Of a stretch of 64,000 nucleotides of DNA, positions 1 to 12,700 are shown one piece after another. The notes under the pieces are model-generated. The model worked only from the letters and a program-made list of their open reading frames with translations. It did not search any database and was not told the DNA's origin. The translations under genes were made by a program, and so were the position numbers. How positions within the stretch are numbered: position 1 is the stretch's first letter; every line of letters starts with the position of its first letter. Source of the stretch: Luidia sarsii (taxonomy: Eukaryota > Echinodermata > Asteroidea > Paxillosida > Luidiidae); the NCBI GenBank assembly GCA_949987565.1, contig OX465119.1, positions 6,918,694-6,982,693 of the forward strand. Reading direction: 5' to 3'.

Positions 1-528
1 ACACAGTAAGTAAAGGGGAAAAGCCATGTTGTTTATCCAGGTATTTCTTGTCTCTTCAGTGACCCTTTTTAGACAAAGCAATCTGCCAAACGTGGCCAAA
101 TTAAAGTCCCAATAATAACAGGGTGGTCAACAACGTTTCAAAGTTTGACATTTTTGAAGCTGTAATCTTCGCATACTGGTACATGTATGTCTAAGTTGGA
201 AGAATTAGTATACAAAAATGCCCATGATATCACCTCATGAATAATTAGACATAATTTTTTAAAGTTTAGGAGATTGATCATTTGTATCATCATTAGCTGG
301 CAAAACACCATACGTATGATTTCTCTTTTTAATAGACACTTCTAGAAGCACATAGTCATACTGTTGGAAAATGCATTGACAAATTTATGATATAAATCGT
401 CTAAAAAATTGGTTGGGTAGTTGGTCCTAAAGGTATAACATACATGTATAAATACACTGACATAAACGTGACACAATGTATCAATCCTTAAAATGTTTAG
501 GAGTTATTTGGGAATGTTATTTAGGAAG

Positions 529-650
529 TTTGCTTATCTGATTGGGTGTTAAAAAGAACCTATAATTACCTATGAGCCACTCACATACGATTTTCATTAA
601 GAAAGAAAATTCATGAAATTCTAGAGCCTCAAGTGGTAGATTTTGCATGC
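529..650 (+). repeat. Dispersed repeat, copy 1
   Basis: Begins TTTGCTTATCTGATTGGGTG and matches 53960-54075 in the same orientation over about 115 bp. A shorter inverted copy is at 2959-3006. Three copies in 64 kb indicate an interspersed repeat of unknown class. Confidence 0.7.
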
Positions 651-2958
651 CTGCACCCGGTACATCACCTCTGCCGCCGAATGCCCGCATTGTGTGATGT
701 TTTTGCGGAGAAGATGGCAACCGTGTCTGATTTGTCAATAACACTTGTTCTATCATTTCAATTTTAACTAAAGTTATTAATCAACATTTTCACAAAGTCA
801 TACATAATTGTATATGAAAACCTATTACAAACATACTTGTATTTTTTAATGAATTGATATTCAACAATAGATAAATAAAACTGATTTCTGAAGTCTTCAC
901 CAAGGAGGATCTCACATGGACATTCTGCCTAGTCTTTTGCCCAGACCCCCAGACCCCCAATGTTCTTGTTGCAGCACAAAATACTGCACGGTATACATGT
1001 GTACAATGTACCGGATACATGTACATGTATACAAGTGTGATCGAGTTGAAGATGAGCAGTCTGCGCGAAAGACTAGCCAGAACATGCATGGGAGAATTAA
1101 AAAAAAATTATGCAGGGACAGAAACGAAAACAATTTGAAAATTTGTGAAGCTGTCGATTCACATGTTGCCACTGCTGGTCGATGTGGAATATATAGTTCA
1201 AGAACTGCATGTTCTTTCCGTATCCTTTCTCGGCTTCGAGCCGGTGAGTTTGGTGCAAGTCCTCCCAATCCTCGGTGAAGTGATCGCAACGGTACAAATC
1301 ACATTCACATCATTTAGATTGTAATGCCCATTGAGTATTGGTAGCCTATTTGGAGAAATTTCTCCACTTTGATGGCCGCAGCCCACTTCCTAAATACATG
1401 TGTAACTCGGGTTTCTTGTCCTTGATGGGAATTGCATGGGAAGTGTTTTCAAGCTTTTTCCCTCTGGTATTTTTACAGCCAAAACGTCACACCCCCCCCC
1501 CCCCCCCCCCCGCAATCAGCGGCGGCACCTTCGAAAAGATGGCAACGTATAGCCACGCAAATTCGACCGCTAGAGGCTCTAGAATTCCATTAATTGTCTC
1601 TCTTTATGAAAATCATGGGTATGTACATGTAGCCAAATGTTGACCGAGTCGTCTACATTTTAGCTTACCACCCCTATAAAGTTGGCCTATAGGACATGGC
1701 CCCATTCTGCCTGATCATAACGCCTCTGATAATGATATCCGAAAGAAAAAAATAACCTGAGAATATTAAGTCATAGGCCTAAATAATGTCACATGCACTA
1801 GGAATCAACTAATATCCCGATATCTTAAAAAGTGGGCCTTCATTTTCGGAAATAATCCAAAGACAATAACATAAACGCTAGGCATGTATTCCTAGGGAAT
1901 TATCTACATGTACACGTGCCCTTTAAATGAGTAAGAAATTCAGCATAGCCCCTCCATCCTTATAAAAAACACCCAACAACCAGCATCAATGTAAATCCAC
2001 CTCCATCCCCAAAGAAAAATATATTACTCCCAAGGCCATGCAGCTACAGTAAATGCCTGGCTCTATACGACATGATTGGCAGGTCTGGAGCAGGGAACGC
2101 TTTAGTGCGGTACCGGGCATTTTTTTTTTATGGAAGCCGTCTTGCTAGGTTTACGATTTAGTTCAGGAAAAAGCCAATAATAAACAAAATATAAATTTAA
2201 TGGAATGTGAATGCAGTCTCAAAGGGAGGATTGAGTGTATTTTAATGAAAGGAAAGTATATCATTCATTTCATTGGCAACTTGTCAACAGGTCACTGAAT
2301 AAAATTCTGAGTGCCGGATGTCAGCGCACTGACACACTGCCATCCACGGTCGATGTCTGGGTCACGGCCAAGTCTTTCTGAACTTCAATGAATCTCGACA
2401 GTTTCACTAACGACCTGACGAATGACTTCACAAATCTTGTGAATTCATTTTCAATATGCATTCTACATGATCTTCATTCGATGCCAGAGTTATTTTCAGA
2501 AAATTGAAAATAATTTTTAAATTTGTCTAGGCCTACAAGTCTCCCAGGAAAGCAATTTACAGCCCAATAGTGCAAGCTAAAACCTTAACAAAAGACCTGG
2601 ACTGGGGACGTCCACGCACGCACTGCTTGCCGGTGTTCTTTATAAGCCTTTGCGGTCGTGTTCCACTGAGGAGCGGGCGCTCACACAATGGGTTGCCCAG
2701 CAGATTCGCAAACGGGCGCCTTGTCAAGAATGTGAGTGAGGTCAGTGGATATTCTTGGATAGCCCTCGCAAATGCTCGTTGTTGATGAGCCACCCTCCTC
2801 TCTTCGAGTGTTTACAAGGCCGCTCGCTATCCCTCACTAATCATCGACATCACTCGAAACTGCTTGCTTCCCATCGCGGTTTTGTCGAGCATTAGCTAGG
2901 GTTTACGAGTTAGCTTCAGTACTTATGAGGGATACTTACTTTTAAACATATGTGTAGG

Positions 2959-3006
2959 AAATTGTAGGTTGTTTTTAACACCCAATCAGATACCGGTAAG
3001 CAAATT
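2959..3006 (-). repeat. Dispersed repeat, short inverted copy
   Basis: Reverse complement of the first ~45 bp of the repeat at 529 and 53960, with a small CCGGTA insertion after the TTTGCTTA start. Confidence 0.6.
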
Positions 3007-3334
3007 TTGTGGTACATGTACCAGTTTTGCCCCCCTCACTGCCACATCCATGCACCAGGAGGAACCTTTATGTTATGAATGTGTTATTTGGATACATAAA
3101 TACATTATGCAATCACAAAATCAATTTGTCAAAAACTGTTTTAGTTGCCCTTTAAATATTTTCATGTTCCGTTTTCAAATGGAATAGGTGTTTCAAAGTC
3201 AAGTTGATTTAGTTTATGTACCGGTAGACCTCTTAACAATCTATCTCTGGATACATACAGCAGTGTCACTAATGAATGGTTCTCCCATCCAAGCAAAGAT
3301 AGATGACTTTTGGCAGTTGAACCTTAGTGCTGTA

Positions 3335-3425
3335 TACATAGCTCAGGTGGTAGAGTGCTGGTGTGGTTTTTAAACAGAAGTCCAGTTTCCAAATCATGCC
3401 TTGTCAAATTTTATTTGTCTATATC
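3335..3425 (+). repeat. Degenerate tRNA-derived SINE fragment
   Basis: Contains TAGCTCAGGTGGTAGAGTGC, a good Pol III box A / tRNA D-arm sequence. About 45 bp further is a decayed box B-like stretch. The sequence does not fold as a complete tRNA (no proper anticodon or T arm), so it is read as a SINE remnant, not a tRNA gene. Confidence 0.55.
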
Positions 3426-3603
3426 TTATTGATAACAAATCTGGTCAGCTTCCTTTCCCTGTTAAATGAAATAATTAACTATAAGATAATTATCACATTT
3501 TGCATATTAAATGTTACGTGTAAACCCAACATTGTATTTCTATTTGCATTTTTGTCTAGGTGTTGGGTAAATTAAAGGTTTTGTTTATTTCTAATCTACA
3601 TAG

Positions 3604-3705
3604 TTCTTCCTCAAAGCAACACAGCTTGAGCAGATGACTAAGGACTATACCAACATCCAAAATCACAGGGACATGATGCAGACAACACTTGGTAGAAAAG
3701 AGGAG
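3604..3705 (+). CDS. SMC6: SMC6 exon (FFLKATQLEQM segment)
   Basis: 34 codons, phase 0 to 0. The acceptor is ...CTACATAG ending at 3603 and the donor is GTAAAG at 3706. The FFLKATQLEQM start is the most diagnostic SMC6 signature in the window. The preceding exon is not visible in 1-3603, so the upstream intron exceeds 3.6 kb. Confidence 0.9.
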
Positions 3706-6700
3706 GTAAAGTGCCCACGTTTGAGTCAGTTCTGATTGTTTAAGCTTTGCATTCATGAGCTCTATGTGTCACATCTTGATTTTATTATTTTTTTCTTTCT
3801 AGATTCTTCCTGAGTTAGAACGAGAGGTATTTCAGAATGAGCAGCGATTCAAGGACCTGGATTCCATTCAGAGATTGCAAAAAAAACGAGATGACCTTAT
3901 GCACATAGCTGCATGGGCACAGGTTGCTGCAGAGGAAAAGGTATGAAGAGGAGATCATCAAATAGATCAGGGCATAAAATTCACTTTTCCTAAGTAAACA
4001 AAGAATAATTCATTGCATCCTACGATGGTTCTTAAAATTGATATCCTGAAACATGGAATGAGCACATTTTACACTAAGCGCCATAGTAACTGTGTATGTT
4101 ATAGGTTTTGATGCGTTTACCACTGTCCCAAAGGAATACGATTATTGACACCGGTTGGGAAAGGAATAGGCACAGTCACACAGGGTTGGATCATCACTCA
4201 GACCGTTTGCCGCTGAGCTTTTTCATTGACCCCAAATCCAGCTGGGGGTCACCACCACACATATGTAAATGGCTGTATCCTGAGGCTGGCCACTGGGCCG
4301 CCACAATGAATGACAATTTACCAACAAAAGTATAGAGTCGCCACATAAGGCTGGCACATAAGCCACAGTAATACCAGTAACTAGCAATGTACCAACAATA
4401 TATATAAAGATAGCTGCCTCACATGGCTGGCCCATAGGCCACAACACATACATAATGCCAACAGTATAAAGAGCCCGCCTCATAGGGCCGGGCCATAGGC
4501 CCCAACGAATACATAATATGCCACGAGTTTAATTGTAGACAAAGCCTGCCTCATAGGGCCGGACCATAGGCCCCAACGAATACATAATATGCCACGAGTT
4601 TAATTGTAGACAAAGCCCGCCTCATAGGGCCGGGCCACAAATCCACAACAAAACCAAATGTACCCACAATATATAGAGCCTGCCTCATCAAAGACTGGGC
4701 TGCAACAAATAAACATTACTCTCCCAAATGTGTACCAGAAGCCGCCTCATTAAGGCTGGTCCATAGGTCACAACAACCCAGTAACTAATAATGTACCAAC
4801 CGTAAAATGCAACCAACTCTGACCTGTAGCTGAACGGTGGGATTACTCTGAGCCACAGCTGAATGGTGGGATTACTCTGAGCCACAGCTGAACGGTGGGT
4901 TTACTCTCAGCCACAGATGAACGGTGGGATTACTCTGACCCGCAGCTGAATGATGGGATTACTCTGACCCACAGCTGAACGGTGGGATTACTCTGACCCA
5001 CAGCTGAACGGTGGGGTTACTCTGACCCACAGCTGAACAGTGGGATTACTCTGACCCACAGCTGAACGGTGGGATTACTCTGACCCACAGCTGAATGATG
5101 GGATTACTCTGACCCACAGCTAAACGATGGGATTACTCTGACCCGCAGCTGAATGATGGGATTACTCTGACCCACAGCTGAACAGTGGGGTTACACTGAC
5201 CCGCAGCTGAACGGTGGGGCTACTCTGACCCGCAGCTTAACGGTGAGATTACTCTGACCCACAGCTGAACGGTGGGGCTATTCTGACCCGCAGCTTAACG
5301 GTAAGATTACTCTGACCCACAGCTGAATGGTGGGGTTACACTGACCCGCAGCTGAACGGTGGGGTTACACTGACCCGCAGCTGAACGGTGAGATTACTCT
5401 GACCCACAGCTGAATGGTGGGATTACACTGACCCACAGCTTAATGGTGAGATTACTCTGACCCACAGCTGAACGGTGGGGTTACACTGACCCGCAGCTTA
5501 ATGGTGAGATTACTCTGACCCACAGCTGAACGGTGGGATTACTCTGACCCGCAGCTGAATGATGGGATTACTCTGACCCGCAGCTGAATGGTGGGATTAC
5601 TCTGACCCACAGCTGAATGGTGGGATTACTCTGACCCAAAGCTGAATGGTGGGATTACTCTGACCCACAGCTGAACGGTGGGATTACTCTGACCCACAGC
5701 TGAATGATGGGATTACTCTGACCCACAGCTTAACGGTGGGATTACTCTGACCCACAGCTGAATGATGGGATTACTCTGTCCCACAGCTGAATGGTGGGAT
5801 TACTCTGACCCACAGCTGAATGGTGGGATTACTCTGACCCACAGCTGAATGGTGGGATTACTCTGACCCGCAGCTGAATGGTGGGATTACTCTGTCCCAC
5901 ACCTGAATGGTGGGATTACTCTGTCCCACAGCTGAATGGTGGGATTACTCTGACCCACAGCTAAACGGTGGGATTACTCTGACCCGCAGCTGAATGGTGG
6001 GATTACTCTGTCCCACAGCTGAACGGTGGGGTTACACTGACCCGCACCTGAAGGGTGGGGTTACACCGACCCTCAAGTGGGGAGAAGCTGACTCATATGA
6101 CCCCCTATACTGGACATCTGCAAAAAACAAAAGCAGATCAACAAGGAATAAGGAGAACAAGACGCCACACTGAGGGGCCAGGGGAGGGCAATCGGAAGGG
6201 GCAAGAGGCTCAGCATCGTGTTGGAATTCATTTATCTGAGTTTGTAATGTTCAGTATGTTGGCGAGACCAAAAACACCCTCAAAAAATGTATCTTTGGCC
6301 ATAGGTCGACTATCAAAACCGGTAAAATGGACACCCCTGTTGGGTATCACTTCAATCTCCCTGATCATTCGATATCAGTTATGAGTGTACTGGGCATAGA
6401 ATCCCTTGGTTACCGTAGTAATGCTGTCCGTCTTAGCCGTGAGAAAATGTGGATAAAGCTAAGGTTGTGCCGGTTTTCGGTTATACCAAAAAAAACGAAC
6501 CGAAGCCTTTCTGAAAAACAGACAAACCGCCTGAGACCGAACTAAAAAAACAACCCTTGGGTTTTTCTTTCAGCACGTCCGTACTTGTATACTTTTGTGT
6601 TGCTGTCATGCTTTTCGAAAAGTAAATTGGGCATATTCACTTGGCACATCACAGAGACATATATGCGTTTATATTTCCATGAGGAGGAAACGAACGATCA

Positions 6701-9700
6701 CCAATGTCATCAAGGCAACAAAATAATTGATGATAAAGATTGTCCCGTTCTACCCCGCAAGCATGGTACACGATCAGCCTCGTTACGTTGTGTCAGTGTC
6801 TTGCTTGAGATCGACGTTCTTTTTTAGATAACTTCAATGTCTGCACCTGACCCCAGCATTGCAATAAAATGTTACACAGAGGAACAACTCAATCATGCTG
6901 AGGGTTTCGCGCCCGATCCTGTTTGGATCGAAAAGTCGTGAAGGTTGTGAAGCTACATGTAGCTGCGGTTGTGAAGCTACATGTAGCTGCGGTTGTGAAG
7001 CTACATGTAGCTATGTGCACGTACGGCCTGTACATGTACACATGTACGTGTACGTGTACATATATGTACAGTACAGTACATGTACACGTACAGTGTAAAA
7101 AAATCTGTGTGCCTCCATACAATGTGCACGTGCTGGGATGAATGCGCGCGCAGCTTGCTACTGCTAGCCAACTTGACCTTATGCATAATTCATTTTGAGA
7201 AGGAAAGGGGGGAAAGGATTACCTCGTCCTATTTATGAAATTATGTGCAGTGGAATTAAATATGGTGGCGGGATTTTTTAAATTCTTGTCTTTAACTCGC
7301 TTTTTGATGTTTAATTTTTTCCTAAAAGTTGACTGCATTTTTGTAACTACATGTACGTGTGATATGGTAAAACCAGCAACCGTAGCTATGATGCACACCG
7401 CTATCAACTACTCAGTTGTTACTACCCCCCTTTTTCTATCGTGATGGGCGTGGCCAAGGAAAAATTACGTCACAGCTCTAGTTCACGGTATACCGAAACC
7501 GCGTTTTTGTTTCCCATGGTATGCAGAGTATCTAAATTTTGAAACCCGCACAACCTTAGATGAAGCGTCAACGGACTATTCAACCACATGGTCTCAACAT
7601 CCAGGAGGGTAATGACTAACACCATGCAGCTTTCTGATAATCCCTCTTTTGTGTTCACTCCACACTTCTCTCTTTGATCTTTCCCCCTCCTCTAACTAAT
7701 CCCCATCCTACTCCTTGCCCTTCCCTTTAATCTCACCCTCCAAGCTTCACTCTTTGTCCTTTGTTTCTCATCCGTGTCTTATTCACTCTCTTCTCCCTTT
7801 CTTCGTGTACATGTATTTGTTTTGTCCTTGTCATTGCCTTTGAGAAAGGTCCTGCTAGGATCGAAATGTCAGGCCCACTAAATTTTGAGATTTGCATTTT
7901 GGTAATTTTAGTCAGTAAGCAGTTTGCAACATTTTTGTATATCACTTTGTCCTTTAATTGATTAATTCTTGAGATCTATTACAGGACAGATAGCACAACT
8001 AATAGAAGTCAGAAACCCAAACAGCGACTGCATAGAACCCAGCAGTCTTTACATTGGGGCAACAGCCTGGGATTATATTTGTGTAATCTCTCCCAGTTTG
8101 TCCAGGAGCAGAACCAGTGACCCATTGTATTGATCTCAGCCATGAAAATAAAGCAGTCAACGAAGGGGTCAGTCTTACCCTACGCCAACAAAATCCCCAA
8201 AGCAATCTCATTGCCTAAAGAGGCAACAAATTTCCCATTCTGGCAACTTGTGTCCTGATCAGGAAACCTATACAATCCTGTAGAATTGTTTCCAAATTTG
8301 GAAACCTATGGGTAGTTTCCAGATCTGGAAACATGTGTCACATGACAATGTTTCCAAAAAAGGAAACACTGGTTATGTTTCCTGATCAGGAAGCACATGT
8401 CACATGACAATGTTTCCAGAAATGGGAACACTACATTTGTTTCCTGATTAGGAAACATTTGCCTTGACAATGTTCCTAATCAGGGAAGACTATGTTTTTG
8501 TTTCAAGAGAGGGAAACATTTATCCAAAAATTAAGCATTTCGGATACAAAAAACTCACAATGCTTACATATATTCCCGTAACAGAAAAAATAATTAATCT
8601 GATATGTCATGTACCCTGTACACTCTTCAAAACTTTAGCACTTTCAAAATTTTGGATTAGTGTGGTTAAATAAGGAAAGCAAACAAAACTAGAGTTTTAT
8701 GCCTTACCGTAAAACAGAACAAGCTTTTCTGCAAAATACTATTTAATATTTACTCCTTATATGGCATACTGTAAATGCAATGCTCTCACTTTTATCACCC
8801 ATTTGGCAAAAATTGTTTCAGAAGTGCATGCACAAATTGAGATGGTACATGTATGTGTACTAGCTCAAAATTATTTGGAAGGCGAAAACTAGTGCTGGGA
8901 CTCAAAACCGGTTTTTCTGCAAACCGGTTTTCAATTTGACTATCCGGTTTCAATTTTGCTAACCGGTTTCCAAAACCAAAAGTAAAACAAAAAGCCAAGA
9001 ATCTTCCCTGTCAATGTAATTTGCCTCAGTTAAAAAAATCCTTGTTGCTTCCGCTTTCTGAAAACAAGAGATTGCCGCTCTTGAAAATAGCGGTCGCAAC
9101 TCGCACCGCCCCCATACAACCACAACAGCCCACTTAATACAAGCCAGCAGTATTGTGTCTTGCATTGTGGGATACACCTCTGTCAGTTTGTAAGTGACAG
9201 CCAATGAGAACTTCTGATTCTCTGACCAGTGGCACGTGCCACGACCTGCTATTGGCTACGCTTCCGGATGAGAGAAAGCGGTACCACTGGTGTCGGTCGG
9301 AGACGGCAAAAGTGAGCCCTCAAAGATAAACTACCGAGCTTCGTGGGTATTGGGGCATGTTCTGTCGGTATCACATACAAAGACAGGGCAGTTTATTTGT
9401 GTCAATACAAAATTTGGCCCACCGCTGGCACAGAGGTTAAAAAAGCGGCTCATTATTAGATGTCTGTTTGGAAGGAGCAGGAGGGTATCACAGGCTTGAA
9501 ACGAAAGGAGCCCGATCGCGCTCGCACTCCTGCGCGCTCCTTAATGTTTTCCAAGGAGAGCAAAAAAAAAAGAGCGCTCCCCACAATTTTAACGAGAGCA
9601 TTATGATTTTTTAAAAACCGTGAAAGTTTAATCACCTTTGTTTTTGTTTTTGTTTTTTTACATGAGTTAAAAGCGCAAATTTTTGTGTCAGAAATTTAAG

Positions 9701-12700
9701 ACATTTGCCAATCAAATCTGCTCTAAAAATGGCTTTTGGGACCTTACTCGTCCTCGTGATTTAAGTTGAGTTGAGGCTGATCGTTTGTCGATCGTGGTGG
9801 AGATCGCGCGCTGTCCAGTGTGTGCACTCTTAACGTGTACGTATGCATACGTATGTATACGTATGACTTCAGCCAGCCCTTACAGTTGTTTTCTAACAAA
9901 TAAACTAATGTTTTTTACATTTATACCAGCGATATTTCGAGTTTCGCGGTCAACCGAAGTACGCACACCTAATAAGAAATATATTTTCTAGAATTCTAGA
10001 AAATTTGAGAAGGATTTTTCATTTCTTTCTTGAGATATCGGAAGTTCAAAATTGCCAAATCACTCCGTGCGGCCGCGGCAGATCGAGCTAAAATGGCGGA
10101 GAAAAAGTCAAACTCGTGTTTTCCGGCTGCCTAGCACACCCTGTAAACATCGTCAAAATTTGTCGATTTTACCCTCAAATTGAAGCCTGTATTCTCTTCT
10201 TTCTATTAATACCACTTTCAACATTAATGACGAAGGGATCATAAATATTAAATTACGCAGAAACAACATTCGGAGACGAACGATGGAAGTAGCACATTTT
10301 AGTTATGACCGATTTCCCTTCGCGATGTTAACGAGGTTGGCAAGTCTAGGTTTGGTTTCCGCCTCTAAGTAAAGCCATAGTGACACTACAGGACCGGTAG
10401 GGCCGAAACCAGCCTACGCGCTGCAATGTGACTTGACACAACACGTCTTTGCACACACTACAGTATACTGCACAGTCGACAGCGGCAGCATGGCTGCATA
10501 CGAGTACGCTGCGCTACTCAAGCCTGATCGGATCTTCCAGGAGTATATTAGCGAGACGGTTACGCTACAAAAAAGTACAATTTATTTTAATACCGAAACA
10601 AAACACGAATTGGGATAATAATGGGTTTCTTTCTTTGTTGTTGGAATTGAGTGGGTTTTTTTCTTTTGTTTTTCATAGAAAAAATCACTCTCCTTAAATC
10701 AACAAAGTGAATTAAGGAGAGCAATTTTTAGCTCTCCTCGTATTTATTAAAATGAAGGCCTGGGGTATCAAGTTACACGTTTCTATTGAAACCTGCGGTC
10801 ACCGCTGCTGGTGTGACAACTCTACGGCGATCCTTCCTCACACAAAGGGAACTTACTTTTCAAAGGATCAAAGGAATGCGTACTTGCTTGCCTGGTGAAA
10901 AAAAAATTATACAAGAAACAAACTACGTCGGCTTGATTGTGTCTAGTACACACAGAATGATATCAGCATCTGTGAAGTAACAACAAAGGCCATAGTCAAG
11001 GCTTGCGCAATGGACTGGCAGGCCTAAATGTATCTACAGTACATGTATATACGAAACTGGTAAACCGGTTTACCGTTTTTTTTTCAATCCGCTAAACCGG
11101 TTTGCGAATTCTCCGGTAACTCCCACCGTTAGCGAAAACACAAAATGATTTTATGAGTGTAAGCATGAAGTGATTTTGTGAGGACAAAAGGACAAAATGA
11201 TTTTGTAAACACCAGATGATTTCCTAAGTACCTTACAATACAAAATGATTTCATTTTGTAGGAACAAAAGGATTGTGTGAGCACAAAATAAACTGTTAAG
11301 GCGTTAAGCACAATTATACTGCAAGCAAAAGCCAAACCAATATTTCATGAGCAGAATTTGAAAATGGTTCCTAAAATCATTGAATGATTCTATGTACCGG
11401 TAGCTCCATCTCTTTACTATTATCTTGGAAATTATCATGGGCCGGATGTGGTCGCTGTAAACTGCAGGATCAGATCCCGCATTGCGTCCACTCTTGCATG
11501 TTGATCTCGCATGCGGGATCAGACCCAGGTCTGATCCTTCCCAAAAGGAGGATCAGATCCCAAGATCTGATCCTGATCGCGCAAGCGTTCATGCTTGTGT
11601 TGATCGCCCTTTGATCGCCCTTGGGGGATCTGATCCTCCTTGTGGGATCGAGTGTGAATGCAGTGCAAGCTGTAGTCTTTCAGCTAGCTGTGGTTGCAGG
11701 GTAGCAGCCCCCCTCCACATCCCCAAGCTGTGCCTGTACATGTACATGTAGTCTTTCAGCTAGCTGTGGTTGCAGGGTAGCAGCCCCCCCCCCTCCACAT
11801 CCCCCAAGCTGTGCCTGTACTTGTACATGTAGTTTCTCAGCAAGCTGTGGTTGCAGGGTAGCAGCCCCCCCTCCACATCCACCAAGCTGTGCCTGTACAT
11901 GTACATGTAGTCTTTCAGCTAGCTGTGGTTGCAGGGTAGCAGCCCCCCCCTCCACATCCCCCAAGCTGTGCCTGTACATGTACATGTAGTCTCTCAGCTA
12001 GCTGTGGTTGCAGGGTAGCAGCCCCCCCCCCTCCACATCCCCCAAGCTGTGCCTGTACATGTACAGTAGTCTTTCAGCTAGCTGTGGTTGCAGGGTAGCA
12101 GCCCCCCCCTCCACATCCCCCAAGCTGTGCCTGTACATGTACATGTAGTCTCTCAGCTAGCTGTGGTTGCAGGGTAGCAGCCCCCCCCCCCTCCACATCC
12201 CCCAAGCTGTGCCTGTACATGTACATGTAGTCTCTCAGCTAGCTGTGGTTGCAGGGTAGCAGCCCCCCCCCCCCTCCACATCCCCCAAGCTGTGCCTGTA
12301 CATGTACATGTAGTTTCTCAGCAAGCTGTGGTTGCAGGGTAGCAGCCCCCCCCTCCACATCCCCCAAGCTGTGCCTGTACATGTACATGTAGTCTTTCAG
12401 CAAGCTGTGGTTGCAGGGTAGCAGCCCCCCCCCCTCCACATCCCCCAAGCTGTGCCTGTACATGTACATGTAGTCTCTCAGCTAGCTGTGGTTGCAGGGT
12501 AGCAGCCCCCCCCCTCCACATCCCCCAAGCTGTGCCTGTACATGTACATGTAGTTTCTCAGCAAGCTGTGGTTGCAGGGTAGCAGCCCCCCCTCCACATC
12601 CACCAAGCTGTGCCTGTACATGTACATGTAGTCTCTCAGCAAGCTGTGGTTGCAGGGTAGCAGCCCCCCCCCTCCACATCCCCCAAGCTGTGCCTGTACA

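Larger units (their letters stand above)
1..3603. other. SMC6 intron sequence, no gene recognised
   Basis: AT-rich intronic DNA. It holds two short copies of a dispersed repeat (529-650 and 2959-3006), short GTACATGTAC runs near 985-1035, a poly-C tract at about 1492-1511, and a GC-richer stretch at about 2560-2900 with no recognisable coding content. The open frames are short and resemble nothing I know. Confidence 0.6.

Noticed and set aside
3335..3425. tRNA gene
   Set aside because: Only box A is good; there is no cloverleaf, so it is treated as a SINE fragment.
4806..6070. Possible CRISPR array of 29-bp direct repeats
   Set aside because: Repeats are contiguous with no spacers, and the window is eukaryotic.
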